A stretch of DNA of 64,000 bases, from positions 186,001 to 250,000 of the forward strand of contig FSRD01000003.1 in assembly GCA_900129675.1 (NCBI GenBank), read 5' to 3'. The stretch's first letter is position 1, and the number at the start of each line of letters is the position of its first letter. Of this stretch, positions 24,861-34,274 are shown piece after piece. A program made the translations under genes and the position numbers. Source of the stretch: Bradyrhizobium erythrophlei. Lineage in GTDB: Bacteria; Pseudomonadota; Alphaproteobacteria; Rhizobiales; Xanthobacteraceae. The notes under the pieces were generated by a model that saw nothing but the letters and a program-made list of their open reading frames with translations, did no database searches and had not been told where the DNA came from.

Positions 24861-25897
24861 GTGCGACGGACCCCTCAGCGCTAGCCCTGTTCTGGGTCGC
24901 CGTGATCGGCGTGGCGATTCTCGCCTATGTCGTCCTCGACGGCTTTGACCTGGGCGTCGGGATCCTTTTTGGCGCCACCAAAGACGCGGCGCTGCGGGAC
25001 GAAATGATCGCCTCGATCTCTCCATTTTGGGACGGCAACGAGACCTGGCTGATCGTGGTGGGCGCAACGTTGTTCGCAGCCTTCCCCGCCGTCTACGCAG
25101 TGTTCCTGGGGGCCTTTTACATCCCGGTGCTGCTGCTCCTCTTGGCACTGATATTCCGCGGCGTGGCGTTCGAATTCCGCGCTCGGGGCGCTGCACAAGG
25201 ATTCTGGGATCGTAGTTTCGCGGTCGGCTCGCTCGTTGCGGCCTTTATCCAGGGCGCCGCGGTCGGCGCCATGATCCGCGGAATACCCGTCGTGAACGGC
25301 CAATTTTCCGGAGGCTCGTTCGACTGGGTCGCAGGGCTTCCGTTCCTGTGCGGGATCGGACTCGTGCTTGGTTATGCCCTGCTGGGCGCGGGCTGGTTGG
25401 TGCTTAAGTCCGAAGATCCGCTACGCGGCTGGGCGCGCAGTCGCATACCGGTGCTTGCCGGTGCGGTTGTTGCGGTCCTGTGCGCTGCCGTCGTGATGGC
25501 GTTCATCGATCGGGCCCGCATGACTGGAAACCTCTTCCTCGACCGTTCCTGGGGCTTTGTCTTTCCGCTGATCGGCATCATCGCGATCGTGGGCATTTTT
25601 TCAGGTGTGCGTCAGCGTCGCGACTCATGGCCGTTCGCCATGACCGTCTTGCTCTTCGTGGCCGCCTTTCTCTCGCTCGGGGTGATGTTCTGGCCGTACA
25701 TGATCCCCTACAGCGTCACGGTGGCCGCGGCGGCAGCGCCTGAGGCTTCCCTGTCTTTTCTGTTTTGGGGCGCCGGACTGTTCGTGCTGCCGGTGATCGG
25801 CGCCTACACCGCGGTCGTCTACTGGATGTTTCGCGGTAAGCAGCGCAAAGGCTACACCCCGACGAGCGCGCCGCCCTCTACCGTAAGGAGATCATAA
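24857..25897 (+). CDS. cydB: Cytochrome bd ubiquinol oxidase subunit II
   Basis: A 346-aa partner of CydA with about nine membrane segments. It has L-D-G-F-D-L-G-V-G-I near residue 27, W-D-G-N-E-T-W-L near 58, and F-W-P-Y-M-I-P at about 275. It overlaps cydA (ATGA) and starts behind GGAGGAACCCC. It completes a terminal oxidase that takes electrons from quinol; its place between a PQQ dehydrogenase and a sulfatase suggests a dedicated role in this cluster. Confidence 0.94.
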   Translation: MSATDPSALALFWVAVIGVAILAYVVLDGFDLGVGILFGATKDAALRDEMIASISPFWDGNETWLIVVGATLFAAFPAVYAVFLGAFYIPVLLLLLALIFRGVAFEFRARGAAQGFWDRSFAVGSLVAAFIQGAAVGAMIRGIPVVNGQFSGGSFDWVAGLPFLCGIGLVLGYALLGAGWLVLKSEDPLRGWARSRIPVLAGAVVAVLCAAVVMAFIDRARMTGNLFLDRSWGFVFPLIGIIAIVGIFSGVRQRRDSWPFAMTVLLFVAAFLSLGVMFWPYMIPYSVTVAAAAAPEASLSFLFWGAGLFVLPVIGAYTAVVYWMFRGKQRKGYTPTSAPPSTVRRS

Positions 25898-25953
25898 CGA
25901 AGTCATGCCCTCGACTACACCTGAAATAGCAACACCAACTGGAGGAAATTGAA

Positions 25954-27447
25954 ATGGCCAAGACGGATAAGCCGAACATCCTCATTCTTTGGGGCGACGA
26001 TATCGGCTGGTGGAACATCAGCTACAATAACCGGGGTCAGATGGGCTATCGGACTCCCAATATCGATAGAATCGGCAATGAAGGAGCGACGTTCACCGAC
26101 TACTACGGGCAGCAAAGCTGTACGGCCGGGCGGGCCGCCTTCATCACTGGCCAGAATCCAATTCGCACCGGGCTTACCAAAGTCGGAATGCCGGGAGCTG
26201 ACACGGGTCTCAAAGCTGACGATCCGACGATCGCTGGGCTGCTGAAGCCGCTGGGTTACGCCACCGGCCAGTTTGGCAAGAACCATCTGGGGGACAAGGA
26301 TGAGTTCCTCCCGACGCTTCACGGCTTCGATGAGTTCTTCGGCAATCTGTATCATCTGAATGCTGAGGAGGAGCCAGAGGATGTTGACTATCCGAAGAAC
26401 CCGGAATTCAGGAAGCACTTTGGACCCCGAGGCGTGCTCCACTGCCGCGCCGATGGCAAAGGCGGACAGACGATTGAGGATACCGGCCCCCTGACGAAGA
26501 AACGCATGGAGACGATCGACGACGAGGTAACCGAACGTGCCATGGGCTTCATCGACAAAGCCAACAAGGAAGGCAAGCCCTTCTTCCTCTGGTACAATAC
26601 GACGGCAATGCACTTCAGGACACATTGCGCCGAAAAGCACCGGGGTAAAAGCGGTCAGGGTTTCTACAACGACGTCATGGTCGCGCATGACGAGCACATC
26701 GGCCAGATGCTCGCCAAACTCGACGAACTTGGCATCGCAGACAACACGATCGTCATGTATTCGACGGACAATGGTCCTCACTACAATACATGGCCGGACG
26801 GCGGCATCACTCCGTACCGCAGTGAGAAGAACACGAACTGGGAAGGTGGTTGGCGTGTACCTGTCTTCGTGCGCTGGCCGGGCAAGATCAAGGCGGGCAC
26901 AGTATTCAACGATGTCGCATCACACCAGGATTGGCTGCCCACACTTCTTGCGGCGGCAGGAGATCAGGACATCTCAGCGAAGCTCCTCCAAGGTCACAAG
27001 GTAGGAGACAGGACCTACAAGGTGCATATCGACGGTTACAACCTGCTGCCCTATCTCACCGGCGCGGCAAAGCAGAGTCCCAGAAATTTCTTCTTCTACA
27101 TCAGCGATGATGGCGACATCCTGGGCATCCGGATGGGCGACTGGAAGGTCGTGCTTATGGAGCAAAGAGCCCAACAACTTATGTGCTGGTTCGAGCCGTT
27201 CGTAAAACTTCGAGCGCCGAAGATCTTTAATCTGCGGCGGGATCCGTTCGAGCGCGCGGACCATAACTCGAACACATACTGGGATTGGTTGATCTCCCAC
27301 GCCTACATCATCTACGAAATGCAGGGGCTTGTGGCCCAACAAATCCATGCCTTCCTGAAATTCCCGCCACGCCAGAAGCCGGCCTCGTTCAACCTGGACG
27401 AAGTACTCCGGCATCTGCAGGAAAGTTCCGGAAGCGCCAACCACTAG
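25954..27447 (+). CDS. Arylsulfatase (type I, formylglycine-dependent)
   Basis: A 497-aa sulfatase of the alkaline-phosphatase superfamily that hydrolyses sulfate esters. It shows metal-binding L-W-G-D-D-I-G near residues 12-18, the formylglycine site C56-T-A-G-R (a C-x-A-x-R variant of C-x-P-x-R), G-K-N-H-L-G, and Y-S-T-D-N-G-P-H with the second Asp/Asn pair. No signal peptide is evident, matching a cytosolic maturation enzyme at 19541. It starts behind GGAGGAAATTGAA, 56 bp after cydB; a 15-codon frame (25905-25952) fills the gap and may be chance. It may free sulfate from sulfated organics. Confidence 0.92.
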   Translation: MAKTDKPNILILWGDDIGWWNISYNNRGQMGYRTPNIDRIGNEGATFTDYYGQQSCTAGRAAFITGQNPIRTGLTKVGMPGADTGLKADDPTIAGLLKPLGYATGQFGKNHLGDKDEFLPTLHGFDEFFGNLYHLNAEEEPEDVDYPKNPEFRKHFGPRGVLHCRADGKGGQTIEDTGPLTKKRMETIDDEVTERAMGFIDKANKEGKPFFLWYNTTAMHFRTHCAEKHRGKSGQGFYNDVMVAHDEHIGQMLAKLDELGIADNTIVMYSTDNGPHYNTWPDGGITPYRSEKNTNWEGGWRVPVFVRWPGKIKAGTVFNDVASHQDWLPTLLAAAGDQDISAKLLQGHKVGDRTYKVHIDGYNLLPYLTGAAKQSPRNFFFYISDDGDILGIRMGDWKVVLMEQRAQQLMCWFEPFVKLRAPKIFNLRRDPFERADHNSNTYWDWLISHAYIIYEMQGLVAQQIHAFLKFPPRQKPASFNLDEVLRHLQESSGSANH

Positions 27448-27521
27448 CCCACTTCGCCCACTGAAGGGCTGCAAGACCCAAAGTGATTGATTTGGCGGGA
27501 GCGCGTCCCGAAAGGTCTTCA

Positions 27522-27712
27522 CTACGTCGGGGATCGAGACCCAGCCGCTGAGCCGGAAATTTTCGGCGGCGGCTGGCCGGCAGTTCGAGCCTGAGCTTGT
27601 CGAGCAGGAGGCGGAGTTCGGGCTCCGACCGGGTGTAGTACGTGGGGAGCAGCTCGCGCCCGTCGGTGGTCGGCGCGAGTACGTCGATCTTCTGCATGGC
27701 GGCGATCTTCTG
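27522..27712 (-). pseudogene. C-terminal remnant of an IS transposase
   Basis: On the minus strand a short run contains P-T-T-D-G-R-E-L-L-P-T-Y-Y-T and L-L-L-D-K-L-R-L-E-L-P-A, then, after a frame change near 27575, Q-P-P-P-K-I-S-G. This resembles the C-terminus of IS1634-type transposases (T-T-D-G-R ... R-Y-T-E ... Q-P-P-P-R-I). It is a small frameshifted scrap between the sulfatase and the ClC gene. The family call is from memory of the motif only. Confidence 0.45.
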
Positions 27713-27762
27713 CAGCACGCCGTGACGGTGGGATTTGCTCCTTGAGATTGGTGCACATCGGA

Positions 27763-29163
27763 ATGCGAATGACACCCGGGCAGAACCTTACGAGCGACGA
27801 CCATGGCAGCCTCCTGGTGCTTGCTGTTTTGGCGCTCATCGTTGGCGCAGTTTCAGGCTTAGTAGGAGCGCTCTTCCTGCTCTTGCTTGAACGGGCGGAC
27901 AGGTTTCGCGATGCCCTCATTGTCTGGGCGCATTCGAAAGCTTTCGCCGGCTTTTTGGTCGTTAGCATTGGTTGTGCCGCCGGGGCGGGGGTAGCGGCTT
28001 GGCTGGTTCGCCGCTACTCGCCTCACGCGTCAGGGAGCGGCATCCCACACGTCGAGGCGGTGCTGAACGAGGAACTGCCGCAGGCGCCGTTTCGCATCAT
28101 ACCGGTGAAATTCGTTGCAGGGGTGCTGGCGATCGGTTCGGGGCTGGCGCTCGGCCGCGAAGGCCCAAGTGTTCAGATGGCGGCGACCATTGGGCATCTC
28201 GTCGGCAAGGAATTTCGACGCGGCTGGCCCGACTGCAGAGTGTTGCTTGCCGCAGGCGCCGGGGCAGGCCTGGCCACTGCTTTCAACGCTCCGATCGCCG
28301 GCGCTATTTTCGTTCTGGAGGAATTGGTGCGGAGATTCGAGCTACGCGTTGCGATAGCGGCGCTTGGCGCGTCGGCGACCGCCATCTCCGTGTCACGTAT
28401 GCTCCTCGGCGACGCAGCAGACTTCCATGTTGGAGCGTTGGCCTACGCTGGTGCCGCAACGAGGCCGCTCTACTTTGTCCTTGGGGCGGTCGCCGGGCTG
28501 ACGGCGATTGTCTATAATCGCTTGCTGCTCGGAACTATTGCGACGATTCGTCAACTCGACCGGTGGCCCGTCGAGTTGCGTGCCGGTCTTATCGGCGGGG
28601 CAGTCGGGATGCTCGCTTGGTTCGTGCCCGACCTTGTAGGCGGCGGCGATCCGATTACGCAGCGCACTCTGGTCGGGGCGGGTACGCTTGGCCTGCTTCC
28701 GCTCGTTTTCCTGCTCAGGCTCGGGCTCGGCGCCATATCGTATGCGGCGGGGACGCCGGGGGGGCTGTTTGCCCCGATGCTTGTACTGGGAGCCCAACTG
28801 GGATTGTTCTTCGGTCAGCTCTGCCAGCTTGTATTTCCAGATCTGAACATTCAGCCTGAAGGATTCGCCGTTGTCGGGATGGCCGCCTTTTTCACCGGCG
28901 TCGTCCGCGCCCCGCTGACCGGCATCGTCCTTGTCGTCGAGATGACGGCAAACGTCACGATGCTCTTGCCGATGTTGGGGGCCTGTTTCATGGCCATGCT
29001 GGTGCCAACTCTGATGCACGATCCGCCAATCTACGATTCGTTGCGAGAGCTCACCCTGGAGCGCGAAAGAACCCGCCTCGAGCAGGCGGAAACTGCGGAC
29101 GCCGGGCGTTCGACCACATCGCCGCGAACGGAAGACAAGCCGGGCCGTTCGATCAATGGCTGA
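27763..29163 (+). CDS. clcA: ClC-type chloride channel/antiporter
   Basis: A 466-aa ClC protein with selectivity motifs G-S-G-I-P (91-95), G-R-E-G-P (131-135, gating Glu133) and G-T-P-G-G-L-F-A-P. A further N-A-P-I-A-G-A-I-F-V-L-E-E carries the Glu where H+-coupled members have their proton glutamate. It should exchange chloride for protons. The G-S-G-I-P and G-R-E-G-P forms are the chloride-type ones, not the altered ones of fluoride-specific ClC-F. The C-terminus is a soluble Arg/Glu tail. I prefer ATG 27763 to the TTG at 27742. It is followed by two fluoride-channel genes. Confidence 0.9.
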   Translation: MRMTPGQNLTSDDHGSLLVLAVLALIVGAVSGLVGALFLLLLERADRFRDALIVWAHSKAFAGFLVVSIGCAAGAGVAAWLVRRYSPHASGSGIPHVEAVLNEELPQAPFRIIPVKFVAGVLAIGSGLALGREGPSVQMAATIGHLVGKEFRRGWPDCRVLLAAGAGAGLATAFNAPIAGAIFVLEELVRRFELRVAIAALGASATAISVSRMLLGDAADFHVGALAYAGAATRPLYFVLGAVAGLTAIVYNRLLLGTIATIRQLDRWPVELRAGLIGGAVGMLAWFVPDLVGGGDPITQRTLVGAGTLGLLPLVFLLRLGLGAISYAAGTPGGLFAPMLVLGAQLGLFFGQLCQLVFPDLNIQPEGFAVVGMAAFFTGVVRAPLTGIVLVVEMTANVTMLLPMLGACFMAMLVPTLMHDPPIYDSLRELTLERERTRLEQAETADAGRSTTSPRTEDKPGRSING

Positions 29164-29437
29164 CCGGCATGAGCTTCGAACATTTTTGTGGCTTCGCCGG
29201 CGACGACAACAGCCAATAGCAGCCGAACCTGCTCCGCAATACCCTCACGACTGATGGCCGATGACATGCCTCGATTCCCTTTCGCCCATGCCGGATTTGC
29301 ATAGCCCAGCCGGATTGGAACACTTAACCTAGAACGCTGTGCACGATGAGATACTCGTTACTCCAGAGAGCGAACAGGAGAGTTGTTGCGGTGGCAATAA
29401 TGATCAGGAAGCCCAGTTCAGAACCGGAGTAGCCGGG

Positions 29438-29827
29438 ATGACGCCGTTGGATGTTATGTGGGTCGGTCTAGGCGGTGGCCTGGGGTCACTGTTGCGCTGG
29501 TTAACCGGGCGTGTGATCGGCGAGCACTATCATGGCGATTTTCCCGTCGGTACGTTCCTGATCAACGTGTCGGGTGCCTTCGCCATCGGCTACCTTTCCG
29601 TCCTGTTCAAGGTCGACTGGCGCGATCGGTATGGCACGGCTCTCAATGCCGGTGTTCTGACGGGGGTGCTCGGCGGCTACACGACGTTCAGCAGCATGCA
29701 ACTCGACGCCGTCAAGCTAGCCGAAAAGAGAGGCGGCGTTCCTGCCGCGTCCTATCTTCTGCTGTCGGTCTTAGTCGGTCAGCTCGCCGCCGCGTTCGGC
29801 GGCACGCTTGCCCGTGCGCAGGGCTGA
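29438..29827 (+). CDS. crcB: Fluoride channel subunit CrcB/Fluc (first copy)
   Basis: A 129-aa, four-helix Fluc-family protein that exports fluoride. It contains G-G-G-L-G-S-L-L-R-W near the N-terminus, P-V-G-T-F-L-I-N-V-S-G-A-F with the pore Asn, and G-V-L-G-G-Y-T-T-F-S-S-M with the conserved T-T-F-S motif. The ATG at 29438 has GGAG about 10 bases upstream; an upstream frame to 29339 adds a Cys-rich tail that looks non-native. It lies next to a second crcB, so the two may form a heterodimer. Confidence 0.9.
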   Translation: MTPLDVMWVGLGGGLGSLLRWLTGRVIGEHYHGDFPVGTFLINVSGAFAIGYLSVLFKVDWRDRYGTALNAGVLTGVLGGYTTFSSMQLDAVKLAEKRGGVPAASYLLLSVLVGQLAAAFGGTLARAQG

Positions 29828-29839
29828 GGAGGACTTGCC

Positions 29840-30223
29840 GTGGTCAATATTGTCATACTGGTGTTCGTCGGCGGAGCCCTGGGTGCCATGCTGCGCGAGT
29901 TCACGATGCTGATGGTGCCGAACCTCGCGGACAATTTCCCGCTGGATATCCTCGTTGCCAATCTCGTGGCCTCGTTCCTGCTTGGTCTCGTCACAGCGCT
30001 GCATCGCAGGCAGGTGGTGTCCGAAGATGCCGAGATGCTGGCCGGCGCCGGCATTGCGGGCGGACTGTCAACATTTTCGAGCTTTGCCTATGGCGCGGTC
30101 GTGCTGATGTCGGCCTCGACGGCAAGCGCCGTCGTCGCGTCAGTCTATGTCGTGATCAGTCTGGTGCTGGGCTACATCGCAGTGACTGTCGGACTGAAGC
30201 TCGGCGGACAAGGCTCAGCATGA
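29840..30223 (+). CDS. crcB: Fluoride channel subunit CrcB/Fluc (second copy)
   Basis: A 127-aa Fluc protein 12 bp after the first copy. It starts with GTG behind GAGGAGG. It has G-G-A-L-G-A-M-L-R-E, the pore Asn in I-L-V-A-N-L-V-A-S-F, and G-I-A-G-G-L-S-T-F-S-S-F. Divergence from the first copy suggests a heterodimeric channel. Unlike copy 1 it has Leu-Ser-Thr in place of Tyr-Thr-Thr at the T-F-S motif. Confidence 0.9.
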   Translation: MVNIVILVFVGGALGAMLREFTMLMVPNLADNFPLDILVANLVASFLLGLVTALHRRQVVSEDAEMLAGAGIAGGLSTFSSFAYGAVVLMSASTASAVVASVYVVISLVLGYIAVTVGLKLGGQGSA

Positions 30224-30322
30224 ACCGCTCTCCTGCCGGGAAGAGACGCTCGTGGAAGCAGCCGTTTGCATTCGACATGTAGTTCGGACCGGCTTTCGCC
30301 GATGTGACGCGAGGGGTGCAAT

Positions 30323-31567
30323 GTGACGGGCTTGATCGACGCGATAAGATCACACGTGCTGGCGCTGCCGGATCTGGCAAAGTTCGCGGTCGTTGTCGCG
30401 GCCATAGTCGGCGTTCCGCCGCTGGCGGCCCGCATCAGACTGCCGGCAATGGTCGGCTTGCTGCTTTTCGGGGTCGCGTTGGGGCCGCACGTGCTTGGCT
30501 TCTTCGGTGAGCATCGGCCGATTGCGGACTTCTTTGCCGAGCTGGGCAAGTTGTTGCTGATGTTTTCCGCCGGGCTTGAGATCGATATTGCCCTCTTCCG
30601 CAGGGCTCAGGCCCGGTCGATCATTTTCGGGCTTTTTACTACCACTGTGCCACTGCTCTTTGGCACTTTGCTGGGCCTCGGTTTTGGCTATGCGCTGATT
30701 CCGGCGATCGTCGTCGGATCGCTGCTCGCATCCCACACATTGCTGAGTGTACCGATAGTTCAGAGACTGGGTGTCATTCGGCTCGAACCGATCGTCGTGA
30801 CAATCGGCGCGACCGTGCTGTCGGACACACTTTCACTGATCGTATTCGCGGTCTGCGTCTCGATGTATACGACTGGCTTCTCGGCGGAAAGGCTTGCCGT
30901 CCAGTTCGTCGAGATCGCCATCTTTGTGCCGCTGATCCTGATTGGCCTCAGTCGCGCCGGCGCCTGGGCATTGAGCAGGATGGGGAGTGACGAGGAGGCC
31001 CATTTCCTGCTGATGCTAGCCGTCATGGCGGTAGCAGGCGCGATCGCCGACTTCATAAACCTGCCGGGGATCGTCGGCGCGTTCCTGGCCGGACTGGCAG
31101 TCAATAGCGCGGTACAGGACGATCCAGCAAGGATCAAGCTGGAATTCTTTGGCAAAGCCCTGTTCATCCCGAGCTTCTTTGTTGTCACCGGTCTGCTGAT
31201 CGATCCGGTCGTGTTCGCCGCAGACGTCGTCCACCATTTCGGTCTGGCCTTGGGGATCGTCGTGGCTTTGCTCGCGGGAAAGTGGATCGCCGCGGCGGTT
31301 GGGGCCCGCGTCTTCGGTTACGCGCCGGCCGCAAGATCGACAATGTGGGCGCTCACCTTGCCGCAGGTAGCCGCAACCTTGGCCGCCGCGGTGGTCGCCT
31401 TCGACACGCGCAACGGGGCCGGGCAACGAATGCTGGACGGCACGATGCTCAACGCGGTCCTCGTGTTAATGCTGGCCACGTCCATTCTCGGGCCTGTGCT
31501 GACGGAACGCTTCGCGCCCCGCATGCTGGAGGGCGCGATGCGCGATACCCGGCAGACCAGCGCGTGA
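30323..31567 (+). CDS. Cation:proton antiporter, CPA2 family
   Basis: A 414-aa integral-membrane antiporter of the KefB/Na-H exchanger type with about 12 helices. L-L-L-F-G-V-A-L-G-P-H-V-L-G and L-L-M-F-S-A-G-L-E-I-D are the conserved N-terminal signatures, and G-A-F-L-A-G-L-A-V-N plus F-F-V-V-T-G-L-L-I-D come in the second half. There is no TrkA-N/C regulatory domain. Start is GTG 30323 behind GAGGGGTGC. It follows the fluoride channels by 100 bp and probably balances cation and proton gradients with the ClC exchanger. Confidence 0.86.
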   Translation: MTGLIDAIRSHVLALPDLAKFAVVVAAIVGVPPLAARIRLPAMVGLLLFGVALGPHVLGFFGEHRPIADFFAELGKLLLMFSAGLEIDIALFRRAQARSIIFGLFTTTVPLLFGTLLGLGFGYALIPAIVVGSLLASHTLLSVPIVQRLGVIRLEPIVVTIGATVLSDTLSLIVFAVCVSMYTTGFSAERLAVQFVEIAIFVPLILIGLSRAGAWALSRMGSDEEAHFLLMLAVMAVAGAIADFINLPGIVGAFLAGLAVNSAVQDDPARIKLEFFGKALFIPSFFVVTGLLIDPVVFAADVVHHFGLALGIVVALLAGKWIAAAVGARVFGYAPAARSTMWALTLPQVAATLAAAVVAFDTRNGAGQRMLDGTMLNAVLVLMLATSILGPVLTERFAPRMLEGAMRDTRQTSA

Positions 31568-31657
31568 GTTACCAAGCCGTTCGGAGCCGACGACTTGCTT
31601 GCGGCCGTCCGGTGCTGGTCGAGACGACATGTTTGAAGATGTTCCGAGGTGCCCAGC

Positions 31658-32029
31658 ATGCATGAATGGCTCGTTGCAATCACCGATGGCGCGGTGCTGG
31701 TCATCGATGCGATGGTATTGGTCATCATAGCGATCGGGACGATCCAAGCCTTTGTCCAGGGTTTGCGGGTCATGCTCTTGCCATCTGCGACCGGACATGA
31801 ACGGCGAGACGTGTGGCTGCACTATGCGCGCTGGCTGGTCGCCGGCCTCACCTTTCAGCTCGCCGCCGATATCCTTGCGACCTCAATCGCTCCGAACTGG
31901 GACGAGCTGGTGCGCCTCGCGACTGTCGCGGTGATTCGAACTTTGCTCAACTTCTTCCTCGAGAGAGATCTCTCCGAGGTTCGCAAACGGCAATTCGAGC
32001 CTGTAGACAGCAAGTCTACTTCCGAATGA
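31658..32029 (+). CDS. DUF1622 family membrane protein
   Basis: A 123-aa membrane protein with three helices and the DUF1622 pattern R-W-L-V-A-G-L-T-F-Q-L-A-A-D-I-L-A-T followed by R-T-L-L-N-F-F-L-E-R-D near the C-terminus. Function is unknown. ATG 31658 with CGAGGTGCC upstream seems better than GTG 31649. It ends the ion-transport block. Confidence 0.78.
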   Translation: MHEWLVAITDGAVLVIDAMVLVIIAIGTIQAFVQGLRVMLLPSATGHERRDVWLHYARWLVAGLTFQLAADILATSIAPNWDELVRLATVAVIRTLLNFFLERDLSEVRKRQFEPVDSKSTSE

Positions 32030-32177
32030 TGCAAACCCGTATGGTCAATAAATTGAGACTGCTCAAAGGCGGCAGTGTTCCAACATTTTTGGTCTTGGAC
32101 CGGTGTTGCACAACAAGCTTGCCGTGGATGCTTGAGTAGGGACGACGGGGGTCGCAAGCAATTCTGGGTACCGCAGG

Positions 32178-32912
32178 TCAGTGCAACAATTTGAGTGCTC
32201 CATGGCAGTGCTTGAACTTCTTGCCAGAGCCACAGAGGCATGGGTCGTTGCGGCCGGGAACGAGCACCTTGTGTATCGGTCGTCGCGTATCGTCGATGGT
32301 GTCTCTCGCAGGTGCACGGCGGGCAAGCCAGTACGCATGGACGTTGCGAGCGGCTGGCGCTATCAATTCTACGAACGCCTGATGTCTCGCATCGGCATCC
32401 TGGTAAGCCTCGACTAATTCCTTCAGCCTGTCCCAGCCGCTTTCGGTGCCGTAGAGATGGATGGCCTCGAACCAGTCGGGATGCGCTTCAAAGAGCGGTT
32501 GCCAACCCGAAGGGTCGAGTGCGATGCCCTTGACGTAGCCGCAGCACCACTCGTCGACAATCGACACAGTGCGTCCTTTGTGGTCGCGTTCTAAGAAAAG
32601 CGGCTCATAATACTGCGGGAACTGGGTCAACGTGACTGCAATATCGTTCGCGTGGCGCATCAGCAGGTCAAGGATGCGTTGCGCCTGCTTCTCGCTCGTA
32701 AACTTCGGAGACTGCTTGCCTTCTGTAGAATCCCAAACCCACCGCATCCACTCCGACGGCATGATGACATTCGGCCCCGATAGCACCGCGCAGAGAAAGC
32801 CGTCGAGGCCGGACACATCCATTGCATTTTCGAGGCCGTCGTCGGAAAGCAGAAACGCGTCAAGTTCCTCGATCTCCTGATCGATCAGCGGCCCGGATTT
32901 GATCGGTCTCAT
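32178..32912 (-). CDS. UPF0149/YecA-family protein with C-terminal SEC-C motif
   Basis: A 244-aa soluble protein. The N-terminal part (about 10-170) is YecA-like (D-G-F-L-C-A-V-L-S-G-P, W-C-C-G-Y-V-K-G). The C-terminus is the zinc-binding SEC-C motif G-R-N-D-P-C-L-C-G-S-G-K-K-F-K-H-C-H-G (about 218-236), like that at the end of SecA. Such proteins are thought to bind ribosome or SecB-linked partners; the role here is unknown. It stands alone between the ion block and IS debris. Confidence 0.85.
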   Translation of the reverse strand: MRPIKSGPLIDQEIEELDAFLLSDDGLENAMDVSGLDGFLCAVLSGPNVIMPSEWMRWVWDSTEGKQSPKFTSEKQAQRILDLLMRHANDIAVTLTQFPQYYEPLFLERDHKGRTVSIVDEWCCGYVKGIALDPSGWQPLFEAHPDWFEAIHLYGTESGWDRLKELVEAYQDADARHQAFVELIAPAARNVHAYWLARRAPARDTIDDTRRPIHKVLVPGRNDPCLCGSGKKFKHCHGALKLLH

Positions 32913-33013
32913 TGGTCAGCCCCATTTAATCACGAAGCCTGGCTTTGCGGACTGATGAGAAGCATCGGGCCACCGGCCATTGCCAAATGTTGATCCGGGA
33001 CTCTTCCAGCTGC

Positions 33014-34078
33014 TCACGCCGCCTCTTGATGGTAATAGTTTAGGAGCCCACCCAGCCTCTCGCGACATTGTACCGGCTCCTCGTGACGCGTTTGCGTGAC
33101 CCGACGGAACAACAGGACGTTGGACTTCCCTTGATGATTCCGCTCGGCATGGTAATGCGCCACATACTCACTCAGCGCTCGCCGCAAGGAGCGCTCACCA
33201 AAGACAATGATCTTCGACAAACACTCCGCCTTGACCGATCTCACCCAGCGTTCGGCATAGGCGTTCAAGTTCGGACTTCGCGCAGGCAGCGGGAGCGTCT
33301 TGACCCGGCCTGACTCGATGATCGCTCGAAAGGAGATGGTGTACTTCGTGTCGCGGTCATGCAGGAGATAGCGGCAGTCTCGAAGGGTGCCGCATCCCTC
33401 CATAGTCACGTTCCGAGCCATTTGCTGCATCCATTGCTCGTTCGGGTGGATGGTGATCCCGGCGATTTCCACCTTGCGGCTCTCGAGATGGATAAAGAAC
33501 AGCACGTAGTAAGTCACCAGTCCGCGCAGCGTGAGGACCTCCGCTGTGAAAAAGTCGGTGCCCGCCAGAACCGCGAGGTGAACCCGAATGAATGCCGCCC
33601 AGGTCGTCGTGTGCTTGCGCGCCGGTGCGGACGGCAGGCCGTGACGGCGCAGAACATTGCCGACCGTTTGATCCGAGATCTCATGCCCCAGATTGGCTAG
33701 CGCCCCAACAATCCGATCATAACCCCAGGACCGGTTCTCCTCGGCCATGCGAACAATCAATTGCTCAACTCCTTTGTCGATTCGTGGCCGCCCCGGGGCT
33801 CGACGTGCCTGTGATCCATCGAACTTGCGAGCTATGAGCCTTCGGTACCATGCCAGGATGGTGTCGGGCAGGGCGGTAGCCGCCACCTCGCCGAGGGCCT
33901 TGCGGCCCAGTCGATGTCCAATCTCGCCGAGCTTCGTACGCTCGACGTCCGAGAGCTTCAGGCGCCCTTTCAACAGGGACTTCAGGATTCGGTTTTCAGC
34001 AACCAGATACTCATTCCGTAGCAGTAGCTCTTGGTCCACGGTCCCGGTGATGTAGGCTAGGATACGTGCCCACTCCAT
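33014..34078 (-). CDS. IS transposase, integrase-core (rve) type
   Basis: A 354-aa transposase from the likely ATG at 34078 (the frame is open to 34108). It has an HTH-like region (P-G-R-P-R-I-D-K-G-V-E-Q-L-I-V-R-M), then the DDE core: D in A-G-T-D-F-F-T-A-E, D in L-L-H-D-R-D-T-K-Y and E in N-A-Y-A-E-R-W-V-R-S-V-K-A-E-C. It is intact but has only distant similarity to the transposase at 9812. I could not define its terminal repeats. Confidence 0.85.
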   Translation of the reverse strand: MEWARILAYITGTVDQELLLRNEYLVAENRILKSLLKGRLKLSDVERTKLGEIGHRLGRKALGEVAATALPDTILAWYRRLIARKFDGSQARRAPGRPRIDKGVEQLIVRMAEENRSWGYDRIVGALANLGHEISDQTVGNVLRRHGLPSAPARKHTTTWAAFIRVHLAVLAGTDFFTAEVLTLRGLVTYYVLFFIHLESRKVEIAGITIHPNEQWMQQMARNVTMEGCGTLRDCRYLLHDRDTKYTISFRAIIESGRVKTLPLPARSPNLNAYAERWVRSVKAECLSKIIVFGERSLRRALSEYVAHYHAERNHQGKSNVLLFRRVTQTRHEEPVQCRERLGGLLNYYHQEAA

Positions 34079-34274
34079 AACTTCCCCCTCTCGCTCGCGG
34101 ACCCACAATCGGCGCCATGGATCGCCCCACGAAACCTAGCGGACGACACGCGGTGAGGCTACGCTGGGATAGAGATAATTACCCGACTTTCTTATAGATT
34201 TAATTTTTTGGCCATACGGGGTGAAAGACATGCGTAACCAGGAAGGTTTGCGTCCGATCAAGCGATACGAGTGC

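Noticed and set aside
25905..25952. 15-codon frame between cydB and the sulfatase, considered as a CydX-like subunit
   Set aside because: It has no hydrophobic helix, which CydX requires, and is more likely a chance frame.
29164..29437. Fluoride riboswitch upstream of crcB
   Set aside because: GATGG- and TGATG-like bits are present but not in the order or pairing of the crcB RNA motif.
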